Assembly: GCA_003280915.1 (NCBI GenBank)
Contig: QCDL01000013.1
Location: 1-33,939, forward strand
DNA from: Prochlorococcus sp. AG-355-I04
GTDB taxonomy: Bacteria; Cyanobacteriota; Cyanobacteriia; PCC-6307; Cyanobiaceae
DNA length: 33,939 bases
Direction: 5' to 3'
The position numbers were made by a program, and so were the translations under genes. Of this stretch, positions 1 to 8,887 are shown in pieces. Positions within the stretch are counted from its first letter, which is position 1, and each line of letters opens with the position of its first letter. The notes under the pieces were generated by a model that saw only the letters and a program-made list of their open reading frames with translations, made no database searches and was not told the DNA's origin.

Positions 1-637
1 CACGATTATATTGCATAAAAACAAGATTATAAAATTCAATAAAACGATCTCCATCCTCTAAATCAATATTCTGCAAACCCTTTTCAGGATGAAAATCATA
101 ATAAAGTTCTGAACAAGGTCCACATGGACCTGTTTTGCCAGATGACCAAAAATTATCTTCTTCACCTAGTTTCACTATCCTATCTGGATGAATACCAATT
201 TCATCTCTCCAAATTTTTGCAGACTCTACGTCTTCATGAAAAACACTCACAATTATATTTTCAACAGAAAGTTGATAAATATTAGTAACAAGTTCCCAAG
301 CCCATTGGATAGCTTCTCGTTTAAAATAATCCCCAAAAGAAAAATTACCAAGCATTTCAAAAAAAGTGTGGTGTCTAGCTGTAACTCCAACGTTTTCTAT
401 ATCGTTTGTTCTGATGCACTTTTGGCTAGATGTAGCCCTTTTTGATGGTCTTTCTTTTAAACCTAAAAAAACTGGTTTAAAAGGTAGCATTCCAGCAATT
501 GTGAGCATAACCGTAGGGTCATCTGGAATCAAAGATGCACTTGGAATGATTTTATGTAATTTTTCACTATAAAATTTTAAAAAAGCATTTCTTATCTCAT
601 CTCCAGTAACTATTTTTTTAATTATTTGAGATGTCAT
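1..637 (-). CDS. alaS: Alanyl-tRNA synthetase, N-terminal part (runs off the window)
   Basis: Class II aminoacyl-tRNA synthetase that charges tRNA-Ala in the cytoplasm. Only about the first 212 codons are inside the window; the gene continues past base 1. Translating the minus strand from the ATG at 637 gives the typical AlaRS catalytic start: a [17 protein letters not shown] stretch, then the class II motif region around [15 protein letters not shown] and [18 protein letters not shown], then [13 protein letters not shown]. These blocks are highly specific to AlaRS. The reading frame stays open to the window edge with no frameshift. It is divergent from flv3, with a 119 bp A+T-rich gap. No T-box or other leader element was seen. 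Confidence 0.95.
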   Translation of the reverse strand, partial: MTSQIIKKIVTGDEIRNAFLKFYSEKLHKIIPSASLIPDDPTVMLTIAGMLPFKPVFLGLKERPSKRATSSQKCIRTNDIENVGVTARHHTFFEMLGNFSFGDYFKREAIQWAWELVTNIYQLSVENIIVSVFHEDVESAKIWRDEIGIHPDRIVKLGEEDNFWSSGKTGPCGPCSELYYDFHPEKGLQNIDLEDGDRFIEFYNLVFMQYNR

Positions 638-756
638 TTATCCAGAATAAGAAGATTAAAAATTAAAGAAAAGCGTAATTTCGGTTATTTCGCAAAAATA
701 ATCACGCGAATTTATATTCTATATAACTAAAGTTAATTTATAAAGCTAATTATTCT

Positions 757-2532
757 ATGATAGCCTCTGCCCAGACAAGTAATTCTAAATTGGCGCAAAC
801 TAATAACAAATTGACGGTTCAATCCCAATACTTTGCTGATGATTCTTGTGCCATAAGATCTTTGGATTGGGATCGTAGTAGATTTGATATTGAATTTGGT
901 TTAAGAAATGGAACTACTTACAATAGTTTTATTATTAAAGGCGAGAAACTAGCAATTATTGATACTAGTCACGCAAAGTTCGAAAAACTATGGTTTGAAG
1001 AATTACTGAAAAAGGTAAATCCGCAAGAAGTTGATTATTTAATTACTAGCCACACAGAACCTGATCATTCTGGTTTAATAGGTAATCTTTTAGAATTAAA
1101 TCAAAATATCACAGTAGTTGGATCAAAATTAGCACTTAAATTTATTGAAGACCAAATACATATTCCCTTTAAACGTTTAGAGGTTAAAAGTGGAGAGTTT
1201 TTAAATCTCGGAACTAATCCTAATAGTGGTTTAGAACATAATATTGAATTCATAAGTGCACCAAATTTACATTGGCCAGATACCATATTTTCATATGATC
1301 ACAGTACAAATGTTCTCTATACATGCGACGCATTTGGACTCCATTATTGTTCTAACGAATTTTTTGACACTGACCAAAAAGAAATATACGATGATTTCCG
1401 TTTTTATTACGATTGCCTTATGGGTCCAAACGCTAGAAGCGTTATGCAGGCAATTAAAAGAATAGATAAGCTTCCTGAATTAAAAACAATAGCTGTTGGT
1501 CATGGGCCTTTGCTCCATAATCAGGTCAATTTTTGGAAAGGAAAATATCTAGAATGGAGTAGTAATAAAAGCAAAGGCAATGATTTTGTGTCAGTATGCT
1601 ACATAAGCGACTATGGTTATTGTGATCGACTAAGTCAAGCTATATCTCATGGAATAAGCAAAGCAGATGCACAGGTTCAATTAATTGATTTAAGGTCTTC
1701 TGACCCGCAAGAATTAACAAGTTTAATTTCCGAATCAAAAGCAGTAGTCATTCCCACATGGCCAGTAGACTCAGATAATGAATTAAAAGAATCTCTCGGT
1801 ACATTATTTGCAGCACTAAAACCAAAACAATTTACTGCAGTTTATGATGCATTTGGTGGAAATGATGAACCAATAGATTCCTTAGCAAATAAATTAAGGG
1901 AACTTGGTCAAAAAGAAGCTTTCTCTCCCTTAAGAGTTAAAAATATTCCTGATCCCATTATTTATCAACAATTCGAAGAAGCTGGAACTGACTTGGGTCA
2001 ATTGATCAATAAAAAGAAGAATATTGCCTCTATGAAGAGCCTTGATTCAAATTTAGATAAAGCGTTAGGGAGATTAAGTGGAGGATTATATGTAGTTACA
2101 GCGAGCCAAGGCGAAGGTTCTACATTTAGGCAAAGTGCAATGGTCGCAAGCTGGGTTAGTCAAGCAAGCTTTTCTCCACCAGGTATTACAGTTGCAGTAG
2201 CAAAAGATAGAGCTATTGAATCATATATGCAAGTTGGGAAAGGTTTTGTAGTGAATATTCTGAGAGAAGATAACTATCAAAAAATGTTCAGACATTTTTT
2301 AAAAAGATTTGCTCCTGGAGCTGATAGATTTGCAGATGTAGACGTAATTAGCAACATTGCGGAAGGTGGACCAGTTCTCTCAGATTCACTCGCCTTTTTA
2401 GATTGCAAAGTTAGTTCCAGACTAGAGACTCCAGACCATTGGATAATTTACGGAGTTGTTGAAAATGGTAATGTTTCTGACTTATCATGTAAGACAGCTG
2501 TTCATCATAGAAAAGTTGCTAATCACTATTGA
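757..2532 (+). CDS. flv3: Flavodiiron protein Flv3 (oxygen photoreduction)
   Basis: Cyanobacterial flavodiiron protein; with Flv1 it reduces O2 to water using electrons from the acceptor side of photosystem I (family knowledge). The 591 residues fit the three-domain type: metallo-beta-lactamase-like diiron domain (about 30-270), flavodoxin-like domain (about 275-420) and C-terminal flavin-reductase-like domain (about 435-591). The diiron ligands are complete: H99, E101, D103, H104 in SHTEPDH, then H172, D191 and H249. That pattern separates Flv3 from Flv1. The usual FMN loop of the flavodoxin domain is unusual here, reading SDYGYCDRL. No clear Shine-Dalgarno precedes the ATG. Followed by flv1 after 303 bp, where a separate promoter may lie. 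The assignment to Flv3 rather than Flv4 rests on the pairing with Flv1. Confidence 0.93.
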   Translation: MIASAQTSNSKLAQTNNKLTVQSQYFADDSCAIRSLDWDRSRFDIEFGLRNGTTYNSFIIKGEKLAIIDTSHAKFEKLWFEELLKKVNPQEVDYLITSHTEPDHSGLIGNLLELNQNITVVGSKLALKFIEDQIHIPFKRLEVKSGEFLNLGTNPNSGLEHNIEFISAPNLHWPDTIFSYDHSTNVLYTCDAFGLHYCSNEFFDTDQKEIYDDFRFYYDCLMGPNARSVMQAIKRIDKLPELKTIAVGHGPLLHNQVNFWKGKYLEWSSNKSKGNDFVSVCYISDYGYCDRLSQAISHGISKADAQVQLIDLRSSDPQELTSLISESKAVVIPTWPVDSDNELKESLGTLFAALKPKQFTAVYDAFGGNDEPIDSLANKLRELGQKEAFSPLRVKNIPDPIIYQQFEEAGTDLGQLINKKKNIASMKSLDSNLDKALGRLSGGLYVVTASQGEGSTFRQSAMVASWVSQASFSPPGITVAVAKDRAIESYMQVGKGFVVNILREDNYQKMFRHFLKRFAPGADRFADVDVISNIAEGGPVLSDSLAFLDCKVSSRLETPDHWIIYGVVENGNVSDLSCKTAVHHRKVANHY

Positions 2533-2700
2533 TTAGACTTTTCAAATAGAGTTTTGAGACCAATTGATATCACTAAACTCAAATAGCAAATATATTTTTT
2601 AAATTTATAAGAGGCATCAATTTGCTTAGATAACCAAAGAGAAATCAAGTTCCAGTTGAAAACCCTACATTTAACAACTCATTAATGGTGCTGATTTAGG

Positions 2701-2706
2701 TATAAT
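2701..2706 (+). promoter_or_regulatory. Candidate -10 box for flv1
   Basis: A perfect TATAAT lies about 130 bp upstream of the flv1 start, in a 303 bp gap after flv3. No convincing -35 box is present at 16-18 bp. If used, transcription would start near 2713 and give a leader of about 120 nt that contains the inverted repeats at 2720-2805. Confidence 0.45.
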
Positions 2707-2719
2707 CAATTGATAAATA

Positions 2720-2805
2720 ACGGATTCACAAGAACTAAATGTTCTGGTCGATAGTTGAAAATCCGTTGAAAGTCAATGTGACATTTCTCCACGACTAATA
2801 AGTCG
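2720..2805 (+). other. Structured leader upstream of flv1
   Basis: Three inverted repeats are visible: ACGGATT (2720-2726) with AATCCGT (2760-2766), enclosing AGAAC (2731-2735) with GTTCT (2741-2745), and a separate hairpin CGACT (2792-2796) with AGTCG (2801-2805) and loop AATA. In RNA the first two would form a nested stem. It matches no riboswitch class I recognise. It could be a regulatory leader of flv1 or a small separate RNA. The rest of the 2533-2835 gap holds no gene. Confidence 0.4.
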
Positions 2806-2835
2806 CAAATTAAAACTAGAAATTAAGTCTTTAAA

Positions 2836-4638
2836 ATGTCAGATATTAATATAGGCTTACTTGCAGAAAATCAAAACTTATCAGAATTTGAAATTAGCGA
2901 AAATTTTTCGTGTGTAAGATTCTTAGACCAAAATAAAGAAAGATTTGAACTTGAATTTAACCTTGAAAAAGGAACCTCTTTCAACACTTTTTTCATTAGA
3001 AGTGATGAGGAACTTTTTATTATTCACCCACCTGAGAAACAATATTTTGATTCGTTTAATAAAGTAATTTCTAGGTTTTGTGATCAATTTAAATTAGGTA
3101 AAATCAACTTCATTTCTGGTCATATTAATCCCCAAATTATTGAAACTATAAAGAATATAAGTACCCAATTTGAAAACACAACTATTACTTGCTCTAATCC
3201 AGGTTATAAACTTATTAGCGAACTTTGGAATCAAAGAAATCCTAACTTAAAAGACTTCATTGAAATTCAATTACCTAAAATAAACATAGTCAAAAAGGAA
3301 CAAAATTTAGAATTAGATAACATTTCACTAGAGTTAATTCCTATTCCAACAGCACGTTGGCCTGGAGGTCTAATAATTTATGAACGTAATCAAGAAATCC
3401 TTCTAAGTGAAAAAATTTTTTCTGCTCACATTGCTTCTTCAGATTGGTCTGAAACAAATCGAGTTAGTACAGAAATTGATAGGAAACATTTTTATGATTG
3501 CTTAATGGCACCAATGTCTAATCAAGTAATATCAATAACTGAAAAAATTGCAGATTACGATATTAAAACTATTGCACCATTACATGGTCCCGCTATCGAA
3601 TATAGCTTAAAAAGCTTCTTAAATGACTACATTAGATGGGGTGAAAATCTCTCAACAAATAATCCTAAGATCGCTCTGATATATGCAAGTGCATATGGAA
3701 ATACAGCCTCAATAGGTGATGCATTAGCTAAAGGGATAAATAGAACTTCTGTCGAAGTTGAAAGTATAAATTGTGAATTTACACCAAATGATGTACTTAT
3801 AAAATCTATCAAAAACGCTGATGGATATTTAATAGGATCACCAACACTAGGTGGGCATGCCCCAACTCCAATAGTAAGTGCACTAGGAACATTATTATCA
3901 GAGGGTAATAGAGATAAGCCAGTGGGAATCTTTGGTAGTTTTGGCTGGAGCGGCGAAGCTATAGATTTACTTGAAACAAAATTAAAAGACGGTGGTTTTA
4001 AGTTTAGTTTTGACCCTATTAGGATTAAATTCAGTCCAAATAAACCAAAGATTAAAGAATTAGAAGAAATAGGAACTCACTTTGGGAGAAAAATTATAAA
4101 AAAAGCAAAGAAAAAACCCAGAAAATCAGATACTGGAATGATTACAAGCAAAACTGATCCAAAGCTACAAGCTCTTGGAAGAGTTATTGGTTCACTTTGT
4201 GTCCTGACAGCCTCTAAAGGCAAAGATGAGAATAATATTAAAGGAGCCATGCTTGCATCTTGGGTTAGTCAAGCAAGTTTTTCTCCGCCTGGGTTCAGTA
4301 TTGCAGTAGCAAAAGATAGATCAGTAGAGTCTCTTCTACAAGTAGGAGATTCATTCGCATTAAATATTCTTAGTGAAAAAGATTTTAAAGAACCTTTGAA
4401 AAGATTCACAAAGCCCTTTGCACCTGGAGAAGATAGATTTGAAGGAATAAATATTGAATTAACTCCTAATGCACAGATAATAATTCCCGAATCACTAGCA
4501 TGGTTAGATGCTTCTGTAAAAGAGAGAATGGAATGTGGAGATCATTGGGTAATTTACGCCGAAGTTCTACACGGTAATATACTAAAATCCGATAGTCTAA
4601 CGGCAGTTCATCACCGCAAAACAGGTGCTAACTATTAA
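2836..4638 (+). CDS. flv1: Flavodiiron protein Flv1 (non-canonical diiron site)
   Basis: Partner of Flv3 in the Flv1/Flv3 heteromer (family knowledge). It has 600 residues with the same three domains as flv3. The C-terminal flavin reductase domain carries the shared SWVSQASFSPPG block. The diiron ligands are largely lost: where Flv3 has SHTEPDH this protein has GHINPQI, so E, D and the second H become N, Q and I. The next ligand His is Arg (ARWPGG) and the following Asp is Lys; only the last His (LHGPA) remains. The flavodoxin loop is canonical (YASAYGNT). This is the known Flv1 pattern. Same strand as flv3 upstream and the reductase gene 17 bp downstream, so at least flv1 and the reductase are probably one operon. 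Confidence 0.92.
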   Translation: MSDINIGLLAENQNLSEFEISENFSCVRFLDQNKERFELEFNLEKGTSFNTFFIRSDEELFIIHPPEKQYFDSFNKVISRFCDQFKLGKINFISGHINPQIIETIKNISTQFENTTITCSNPGYKLISELWNQRNPNLKDFIEIQLPKINIVKKEQNLELDNISLELIPIPTARWPGGLIIYERNQEILLSEKIFSAHIASSDWSETNRVSTEIDRKHFYDCLMAPMSNQVISITEKIADYDIKTIAPLHGPAIEYSLKSFLNDYIRWGENLSTNNPKIALIYASAYGNTASIGDALAKGINRTSVEVESINCEFTPNDVLIKSIKNADGYLIGSPTLGGHAPTPIVSALGTLLSEGNRDKPVGIFGSFGWSGEAIDLLETKLKDGGFKFSFDPIRIKFSPNKPKIKELEEIGTHFGRKIIKKAKKKPRKSDTGMITSKTDPKLQALGRVIGSLCVLTASKGKDENNIKGAMLASWVSQASFSPPGFSIAVAKDRSVESLLQVGDSFALNILSEKDFKEPLKRFTKPFAPGEDRFEGINIELTPNAQIIIPESLAWLDASVKERMECGDHWVIYAEVLHGNILKSDSLTAVHHRKTGANY

Positions 4639-4655
4639 ATTTATTTATCTAATTT

Positions 4656-5180
4656 ATGACTGAAACAAAAGATCTAATAATCATTACGGCTAGTTGTGGT
4701 AAAAATCTAGAACTTTCTGAAAAATTTCTTGAAAAAAGTAATGAACTGAAAATAAGTTCTGAAATTTTAGATCTTACTACTCTTGACATTCCATTATTTA
4801 ATCCAAGAATTCACAGCAAAGAAAATATTCCAAATGAAATAAAAGAATTAAAAAAAAAGCTTTTCAAGATTGAAAGGTGGGTGATTTGTGCGCCTGAATA
4901 TAATGGATCTATACCTCCTATTCTCTCCAACTTCATAGCATGGCTATCTATTTCGGGAGATGACTTTAGGAATTTATTTAATGGTCAACCTATTGCAATT
5001 GCAACATTTTCTGGTGGCATAGGGTTAGAACTACTGACCTCATTAAGAATTCAATTAGTGCATTTAGGAAGTCAAGTATTAGGAAGACAACTTTTGTCGT
5101 CATATAGTAAACCTATAGATACAAAAACTATTGAAGATATTATTCAAAGACTTTTACAAATGAAAAAATTAAAAACATAA
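4656..5180 (+). CDS. NADPH-dependent FMN reductase family protein
   Basis: 174-residue flavodoxin-fold protein of the NADPH-dependent FMN reductase (SsuE/chromate reductase/azoreductase-like) family. The start IIITASCGKNLELS matches the first strand and phosphate loop, and APEYNGSIPPILSNFIAWLS matches the family's conserved PEYNGS block at about 87-106. A later glycine-rich stretch (FSGGIGLELL) fits the C-terminal half. It begins 17 bp after flv1 on the same strand, which suggests co-transcription and a role in flavin or quinone reduction linked to the flavodiiron pair. That link is inference; substrate specificity cannot be read from the sequence. Confidence 0.8.
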   Translation: MTETKDLIIITASCGKNLELSEKFLEKSNELKISSEILDLTTLDIPLFNPRIHSKENIPNEIKELKKKLFKIERWVICAPEYNGSIPPILSNFIAWLSISGDDFRNLFNGQPIAIATFSGGIGLELLTSLRIQLVHLGSQVLGRQLLSSYSKPIDTKTIEDIIQRLLQMKKLKT

Positions 5181-5204
5181 ACTTTTAATAGCTAAATATT
5201 AATC

Positions 5205-7037
5205 TCATTTTTTTTCATTCCAAACTTTTAAAATTTCTCGTGCCATTGGCAGGGCGTGAACAGATCCACCGCCAGGAGTATTCTGTGCAAAGGCAACTAC
5301 GAGTAATTCGCTATTTTCAGAGGGTGTAAAGCAAACGAACCAAGCATGATCTGAGCCACCTTCACCATCTTCAGCAGTTCCTGTTTTACCTGACACTGGA
5401 GGTAAATTTGAAACTCCATAATTAATTGATACTCCTGTGCCAGACTCTACTACTTTCCGGAGACCACTTTTTATCAATTGAATATTTTGTGGGTCAATTT
5501 CAATTGGAATACGTTTTTTATCTAAAAGACTTTCTTCATCTTTTTTAGTCAAATGTGGAGTAACTAAATAACCTCCATTTGCAATAGCAGCATAAGCTCT
5601 AGCTATTTGAATAGGAGTAACTTGAACAACAAATTGTCCAATAGACATACTCGCAATATCTTCTGGGACCCATGGAGTTCTTCCTGGTTGCCCCCATCCT
5701 CTGCCTTTTTTAGCCCACTCACTACTTGCTACTAATCCTTTATTTTCTTGTTCAGAAATTTCAATTCCAGATAAAGAATTAAAACCAAGTTTTCTAGAAA
5801 CCTTATGAATTTCATCAACTCCTGCACCATATCCGACTTGATAAAAAAATGTATTACTCGAAACTCTTAAAGCATCTTCATAACCTATTACTCCAAAACC
5901 TAAATCATTGTGTTCCCTGAAACATTGGCTTCCATAAGTGATACATGGTTTCGTATCTAACATTGTTTCTCTAGGAAATTTTCCACTTTCCAAGCCAGCT
6001 AAAGCCGTTACAATTTTCCAAACGCTTCCTGGATCGTAGGCATTTAATGCTCTATTAAATAAAGGTTTTTCAGGAGAATTAAAAAGTGTATTATATTCTT
6101 TCTCAGATTTAAATTCCTGTGAGAAAAAATTTAAATCGAATGTAGGTTTACTTGCCATTGCTCTTATTGCACCATCTCTTGGATCCATTACTATTATGGC
6201 TCCAGCTTTTTTATCTTTAAGAACCTCCTCAGCAACTAACTGCAGATTAAGATCGATTGTTAGTTGAATATCATTACCTTGTACTGAAGGTCTTATACCC
6301 AATGATCTTTGAAATTTTCCTAATGAATTTACTTCAACCATTTCTCCGCCCCATTCACCTCTTATAAAATCTTCGTAAACATATTCAATTCCCGTCCTAC
6401 CGATTAAGTCATTTAATTTATAACCCTTTTTAGATAATAATTTATATTCTAATTCAGTAACTGGTTGAGTATAACCAATTACATGGGCAGCAAGGGTTTT
6501 ATAAGGATAATTTCTAATTAAATTGGTAGCTATTTCAAAACTAATTAAATTATCTTCATTCTCCTTAAATTTTATTAATTGATCTACATTTAAATCATCA
6601 CGAATAATTACTGAGAGTTTCTGATTTTTTAGACCATCAGAGTATTTTTTTTGAATTACATTACTATCAATATTTAACAAGTTAGAAATACTTGATTTAT
6701 GTTTTTCCCAATTCCTTTTTTTAACATATTGAGGCTTTATTATTAAAGAATATTTGACTCTACTATTTGCTAGAACATTACCATTTTTATCTAGTATTCT
6801 TCCACGTATTGGCTGCGAGGCAATAAGTCTGATCCTATTCTCATCTGACATTTTCTTATAAGATTCATAATTTAAAAGTTGTAAAAAAATTAACCTAAAT
6901 AGAATCAATAAAAAGCAAACAGAAGAAAAAATAAGTAAGACTAGTGGTTGTCTTTTTAATGAAATAAGTTTTTTATTAGGACTTGTTTTTATCAAAAATA
7001 TAAATTTATTTAAATATTGTTTTTTCCAATAAAGCAA
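5205..7037 (-). CDS. mrdA: Penicillin-binding protein 2 (peptidoglycan transpeptidase)
   Basis: Class B penicillin-binding protein that cross-links peptidoglycan during wall elongation, anchored in the inner membrane. The 610 residues show a short cytoplasmic N-terminus, one membrane helix (about 31-54), a dimerisation/pedestal domain starting near RGRILDKNGNVLA (78-90), and the transpeptidase domain. The three catalytic motifs are present: S338-V-W-K341, S393-S-N395 and K551-T-G553. The downstream neighbour of the motifs (HAWFVCF) is also typical. The 5' end overlaps a tiny upstream ORF (7006-7149) by 32 bp in another frame, so its translation may be coupled. Distinguished from FtsI by the overall PBP2 architecture; division versus elongation role is inferred. 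Confidence 0.9.
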   Translation of the reverse strand: MLYWKKQYLNKFIFLIKTSPNKKLISLKRQPLVLLIFSSVCFLLILFRLIFLQLLNYESYKKMSDENRIRLIASQPIRGRILDKNGNVLANSRVKYSLIIKPQYVKKRNWEKHKSSISNLLNIDSNVIQKKYSDGLKNQKLSVIIRDDLNVDQLIKFKENEDNLISFEIATNLIRNYPYKTLAAHVIGYTQPVTELEYKLLSKKGYKLNDLIGRTGIEYVYEDFIRGEWGGEMVEVNSLGKFQRSLGIRPSVQGNDIQLTIDLNLQLVAEEVLKDKKAGAIIVMDPRDGAIRAMASKPTFDLNFFSQEFKSEKEYNTLFNSPEKPLFNRALNAYDPGSVWKIVTALAGLESGKFPRETMLDTKPCITYGSQCFREHNDLGFGVIGYEDALRVSSNTFFYQVGYGAGVDEIHKVSRKLGFNSLSGIEISEQENKGLVASSEWAKKGRGWGQPGRTPWVPEDIASMSIGQFVVQVTPIQIARAYAAIANGGYLVTPHLTKKDEESLLDKKRIPIEIDPQNIQLIKSGLRKVVESGTGVSINYGVSNLPPVSGKTGTAEDGEGGSDHAWFVCFTPSENSELLVVAFAQNTPGGGSVHALPMAREILKVWNEKK

Positions 7038-7149
7038 TGGTTGATTTTATCTCTTTAAGTCTATTGATTAAATCTTGAAAATCAATATCTTCATTGTTCA
7101 AATCGAACTCGTCATTTTCAAGATTATTTGAATTTAAATTTTCACTCAT
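7006..7149 (-). CDS. Tiny acidic ORF overlapping the mrdA start
   Basis: A 47-codon ORF starts at the ATG at 7149 (MSENLNSNN) and ends with TAA at 7006-7008, inside the first codons of mrdA in a different reading frame. The N-terminal two thirds are rich in Asn, Asp and Glu; the C-terminal third (NRLKEIKSTIALLEKTIF) has heptad-like hydrophobic spacing and could form a short coiled coil. It has no family I recognise. Its position suggests translational coupling to mrdA. The alternative is a chance ORF in A+T-rich DNA; no strong Shine-Dalgarno is visible. Confidence 0.45.
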   Translation of the reverse strand: MSENLNSNNLENDEFDLNNEDIDFQDLINRLKEIKSTIALLEKTIFK

Positions 7150-7257
7150 AAAACTTACAATTTTTAAGCAATTATTTCAATTAATGGAATTCTAAATAAT
7201 AAATTTATTTTTTCAAAATTATTTTTACTTAGATACTTAAAAATTATCAAAAACAAA

Positions 7258-7866
7258 TTAATTTAATTTATTTATATTTTGTTCAAAATAAGGATTACAA
7301 CTATTCTTTGATATCCCTAAAGACCACCCAACAAACGAAGAAACAAATATCGTGACTATTAACGGCAAAATTGCTTGTTGAGTATTTGTAAGACTGAACC
7401 ATTCTCTCCAGCTATTAAAAAATCTTTCTCTCTGAAATTTTCTTTTTTCATTTTCTAATAATCTCGTTTTTTTGGCGAAAGATTTTGTTACCCATTTTTC
7501 GAAAGGAGTTTTTTTTGTAATCGCCATCTTCCTCTCCACTTCTAATAATTGTCCAGAACTAAGATAGGGATGAAATGTACTTATCAATTCAAGAGTTTTT
7601 AAAAACATCTCAATAGTTGCATCTTTTATGAGCTTTTGCTCAGGGCTCAAATCAGCCCACTCTATTTCTGGATAAAAACGATTCCTGTTTGGTGCAATTT
7701 GATCCTCTGACATTTGACCAGGTTCTCTAAGCCATCTATTAGTGTTTTCGTCAAATCTTCGCCAATATAAAAAAGGATTAATAAAAATTGTTTTGCCAGA
7801 TACTTTGACTACATCTTGTTGCAGATGATGAGTTATCTGTCTTTCAGGATTTTTCGAATTTATCAA
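7258..7866 (-). CDS. Hypothetical protein with C-terminal membrane segment
   Basis: I do not recognise this 202-residue protein. It has a polar, Arg/Trp-rich N-terminal region (INPFLYWRRFDENTNRWLR), a middle helical region with many charges, and a single hydrophobic segment near the C-terminus (about 167-187, ILPLIVTIFVSSFVGWSLG). That suggests a tail-anchored protein with its bulk in the cytoplasm. No signal peptide and no catalytic motif is visible. It lies between the mrdA cluster and the nuclease gene, all on the minus strand, with 108 bp of A+T-rich spacer before the tiny ORF. Composition matches its neighbours, so it is probably a lineage gene of picocyanobacteria. Confidence 0.7.
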   Translation of the reverse strand: MINSKNPERQITHHLQQDVVKVSGKTIFINPFLYWRRFDENTNRWLREPGQMSEDQIAPNRNRFYPEIEWADLSPEQKLIKDATIEMFLKTLELISTFHPYLSSGQLLEVERKMAITKKTPFEKWVTKSFAKKTRLLENEKRKFQRERFFNSWREWFSLTNTQQAILPLIVTIFVSSFVGWSLGISKNSCNPYFEQNINKLN

Positions 7867-7946
7867 AAGTCTAAATTATTAATCTAATTAAAGATTATCT
7901 TTTATTCACTATTTTTCCAGAAATATGAAAAATTATCCTATGAATA

Positions 7947-8672
7947 TTAAGTTATCGATAACTGCCAACGCTTCTTTAAATAATTACAATAATCACACTT
8001 TAATGAAGGTTTGGGGAAATTATCCGAGCGTAATAAATTAACCGTATCAATTATCTTATTTTCTACCCATGAAGTAGAACAATCTAATTTAATTAGATGT
8101 ACGTCAAAATTTAATTGGTTATTAAATAACTCTTCATTTTTCTTTCCATTGAAATATAAAAGATAAGCTTCATTAGCCACTTGAAAACCATTTTTTTTAA
8201 ATAACCACTGATACATTTCTAATTGTCTCTTATAGGCTTTTGCATATTCGTATTTATTAAAAGTCTCAGACCAATCAAAATTATTTCTAGAAGTTGCTTT
8301 CACATCAACAATAATAAGATCACCATTTTTTTTCTGCCAAATATCATCCACAGCACCACCAAAATCATAGTTGTGTTCTATTGACAGATATCTTATGCCT
8401 TGAAAATTACTTCTCCAACGTTCTAAATCTTTGTGTTTGAAAGGAACAGCATCAATACCATGTTCAATAAATAAAGGATGGGGCTCCTGAATTTTTCTGT
8501 AATAATCAAATTCATTTTTACATAAGTTATCTACAGCTATATTTAAAGTAAAAGGTAATGATGGAGGTTTTATTTGATATTTTTTGTCAAGTACACAACA
8601 TCTCGGACAACTTAGATATTTCTCAACAGTAGATCGACTTAATTTAATAATCTCGCTCATTAGAGTTAACAC
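7947..8672 (-). CDS. RecB/Cas4-like PD-(D/E)XK nuclease with Cys cluster
   Basis: Predicted DNA nuclease of the PD-(D/E)XK superfamily. The catalytic signature is visible: D109/D110 in GAVDDIW, then D123-V-K125 in LIIVDVKAT, then Q150xxxY154 (QLEMYQW), as in RecB-family and Cas4-like exonucleases. Cysteines C22, C25, C26 near the start and C226, C229 near the end could bind an Fe-S cluster, as in Cas4 and AddB (inference from spacing). No CRISPR array or other cas gene is in the window. The start may be the ATG at 8672 or the in-frame ATG at 8660; the domain is complete either way. It is the last gene before the accessory segment, so it could serve repair or foreign-DNA processing, which is not provable here. 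Confidence 0.78.
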   Translation of the reverse strand: MLTLMSEIIKLSRSTVEKYLSCPRCCVLDKKYQIKPPSLPFTLNIAVDNLCKNEFDYYRKIQEPHPLFIEHGIDAVPFKHKDLERWRSNFQGIRYLSIEHNYDFGGAVDDIWQKKNGDLIIVDVKATSRNNFDWSETFNKYEYAKAYKRQLEMYQWLFKKNGFQVANEAYLLYFNGKKNEELFNNQLNFDVHLIKLDCSTSWVENKIIDTVNLLRSDNFPKPSLKCDYCNYLKKRWQLSIT

Positions 8673-8734
8673 CCCATTTAAAAATATTTCTTAAATAAAA
8701 TAAAAGTCTTAAATTTTTAGAAAATTTGTAATTT

Positions 8735-8753
8735 ACTCCCACTCTATAGTACC
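8735..8753. other. Candidate attachment site: copy of the guaA 3' end
   Basis: This 19 bp stretch matches the last codons of guaA (13342-13360) at 17 of 19 positions and in the same orientation. Read on the minus strand it still encodes GTIEWE followed by a stop (TAA here, TGA in guaA). Similarity ends beyond it. Such a displaced copy of a gene's 3' end is what site-specific integration leaves at the far side of an island. The 3' end of guaA is a known integration hotspot in bacteria. Confidence 0.65.
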
Positions 8754-8820
8754 GAGAAATAAGGCAGTCATAAACGTAGTGATACCAACATGTTTGAACC
8801 CATAATAACACACATTTTCC

Positions 8821-8842
8821 TGAGGGAAACCTGAGGGAAACC
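8821..8842. repeat. Tandem 11 bp repeat pair, left side of island
   Basis: Two exact head-to-tail copies of TGAGGGAAACC (8821-8831 and 8832-8842). The same unit occurs in the same orientation at 13230-13240 and 13280-13301, beside guaA. I noticed it nowhere else in the window. The length, pairing and placement near the att-like sequence resemble arm-type binding sites of tyrosine recombinases. Confidence 0.75.
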
Positions 8843-8887
8843 TCTTTTTAGGCAGGTTGTATTTAACAAAAACTCAAAATTAATTAC

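Noticed and set aside
188-572. Plus-strand ORFs in the alaS region
   Set aside because: They lie antisense to clear AlaRS motifs and look like shadows.
8733-8771. Short ORF ending in GTIEWE-stop as a real peptide gene
   Set aside because: Only 12 codons; better explained as a remnant of the guaA end with a chance ATG upstream.
8777-8800. tRNA 3' fragment suggested by GGTTCAAA on the minus strand
   Set aside because: No acceptor stem or T-arm pairing around it; a chance match.
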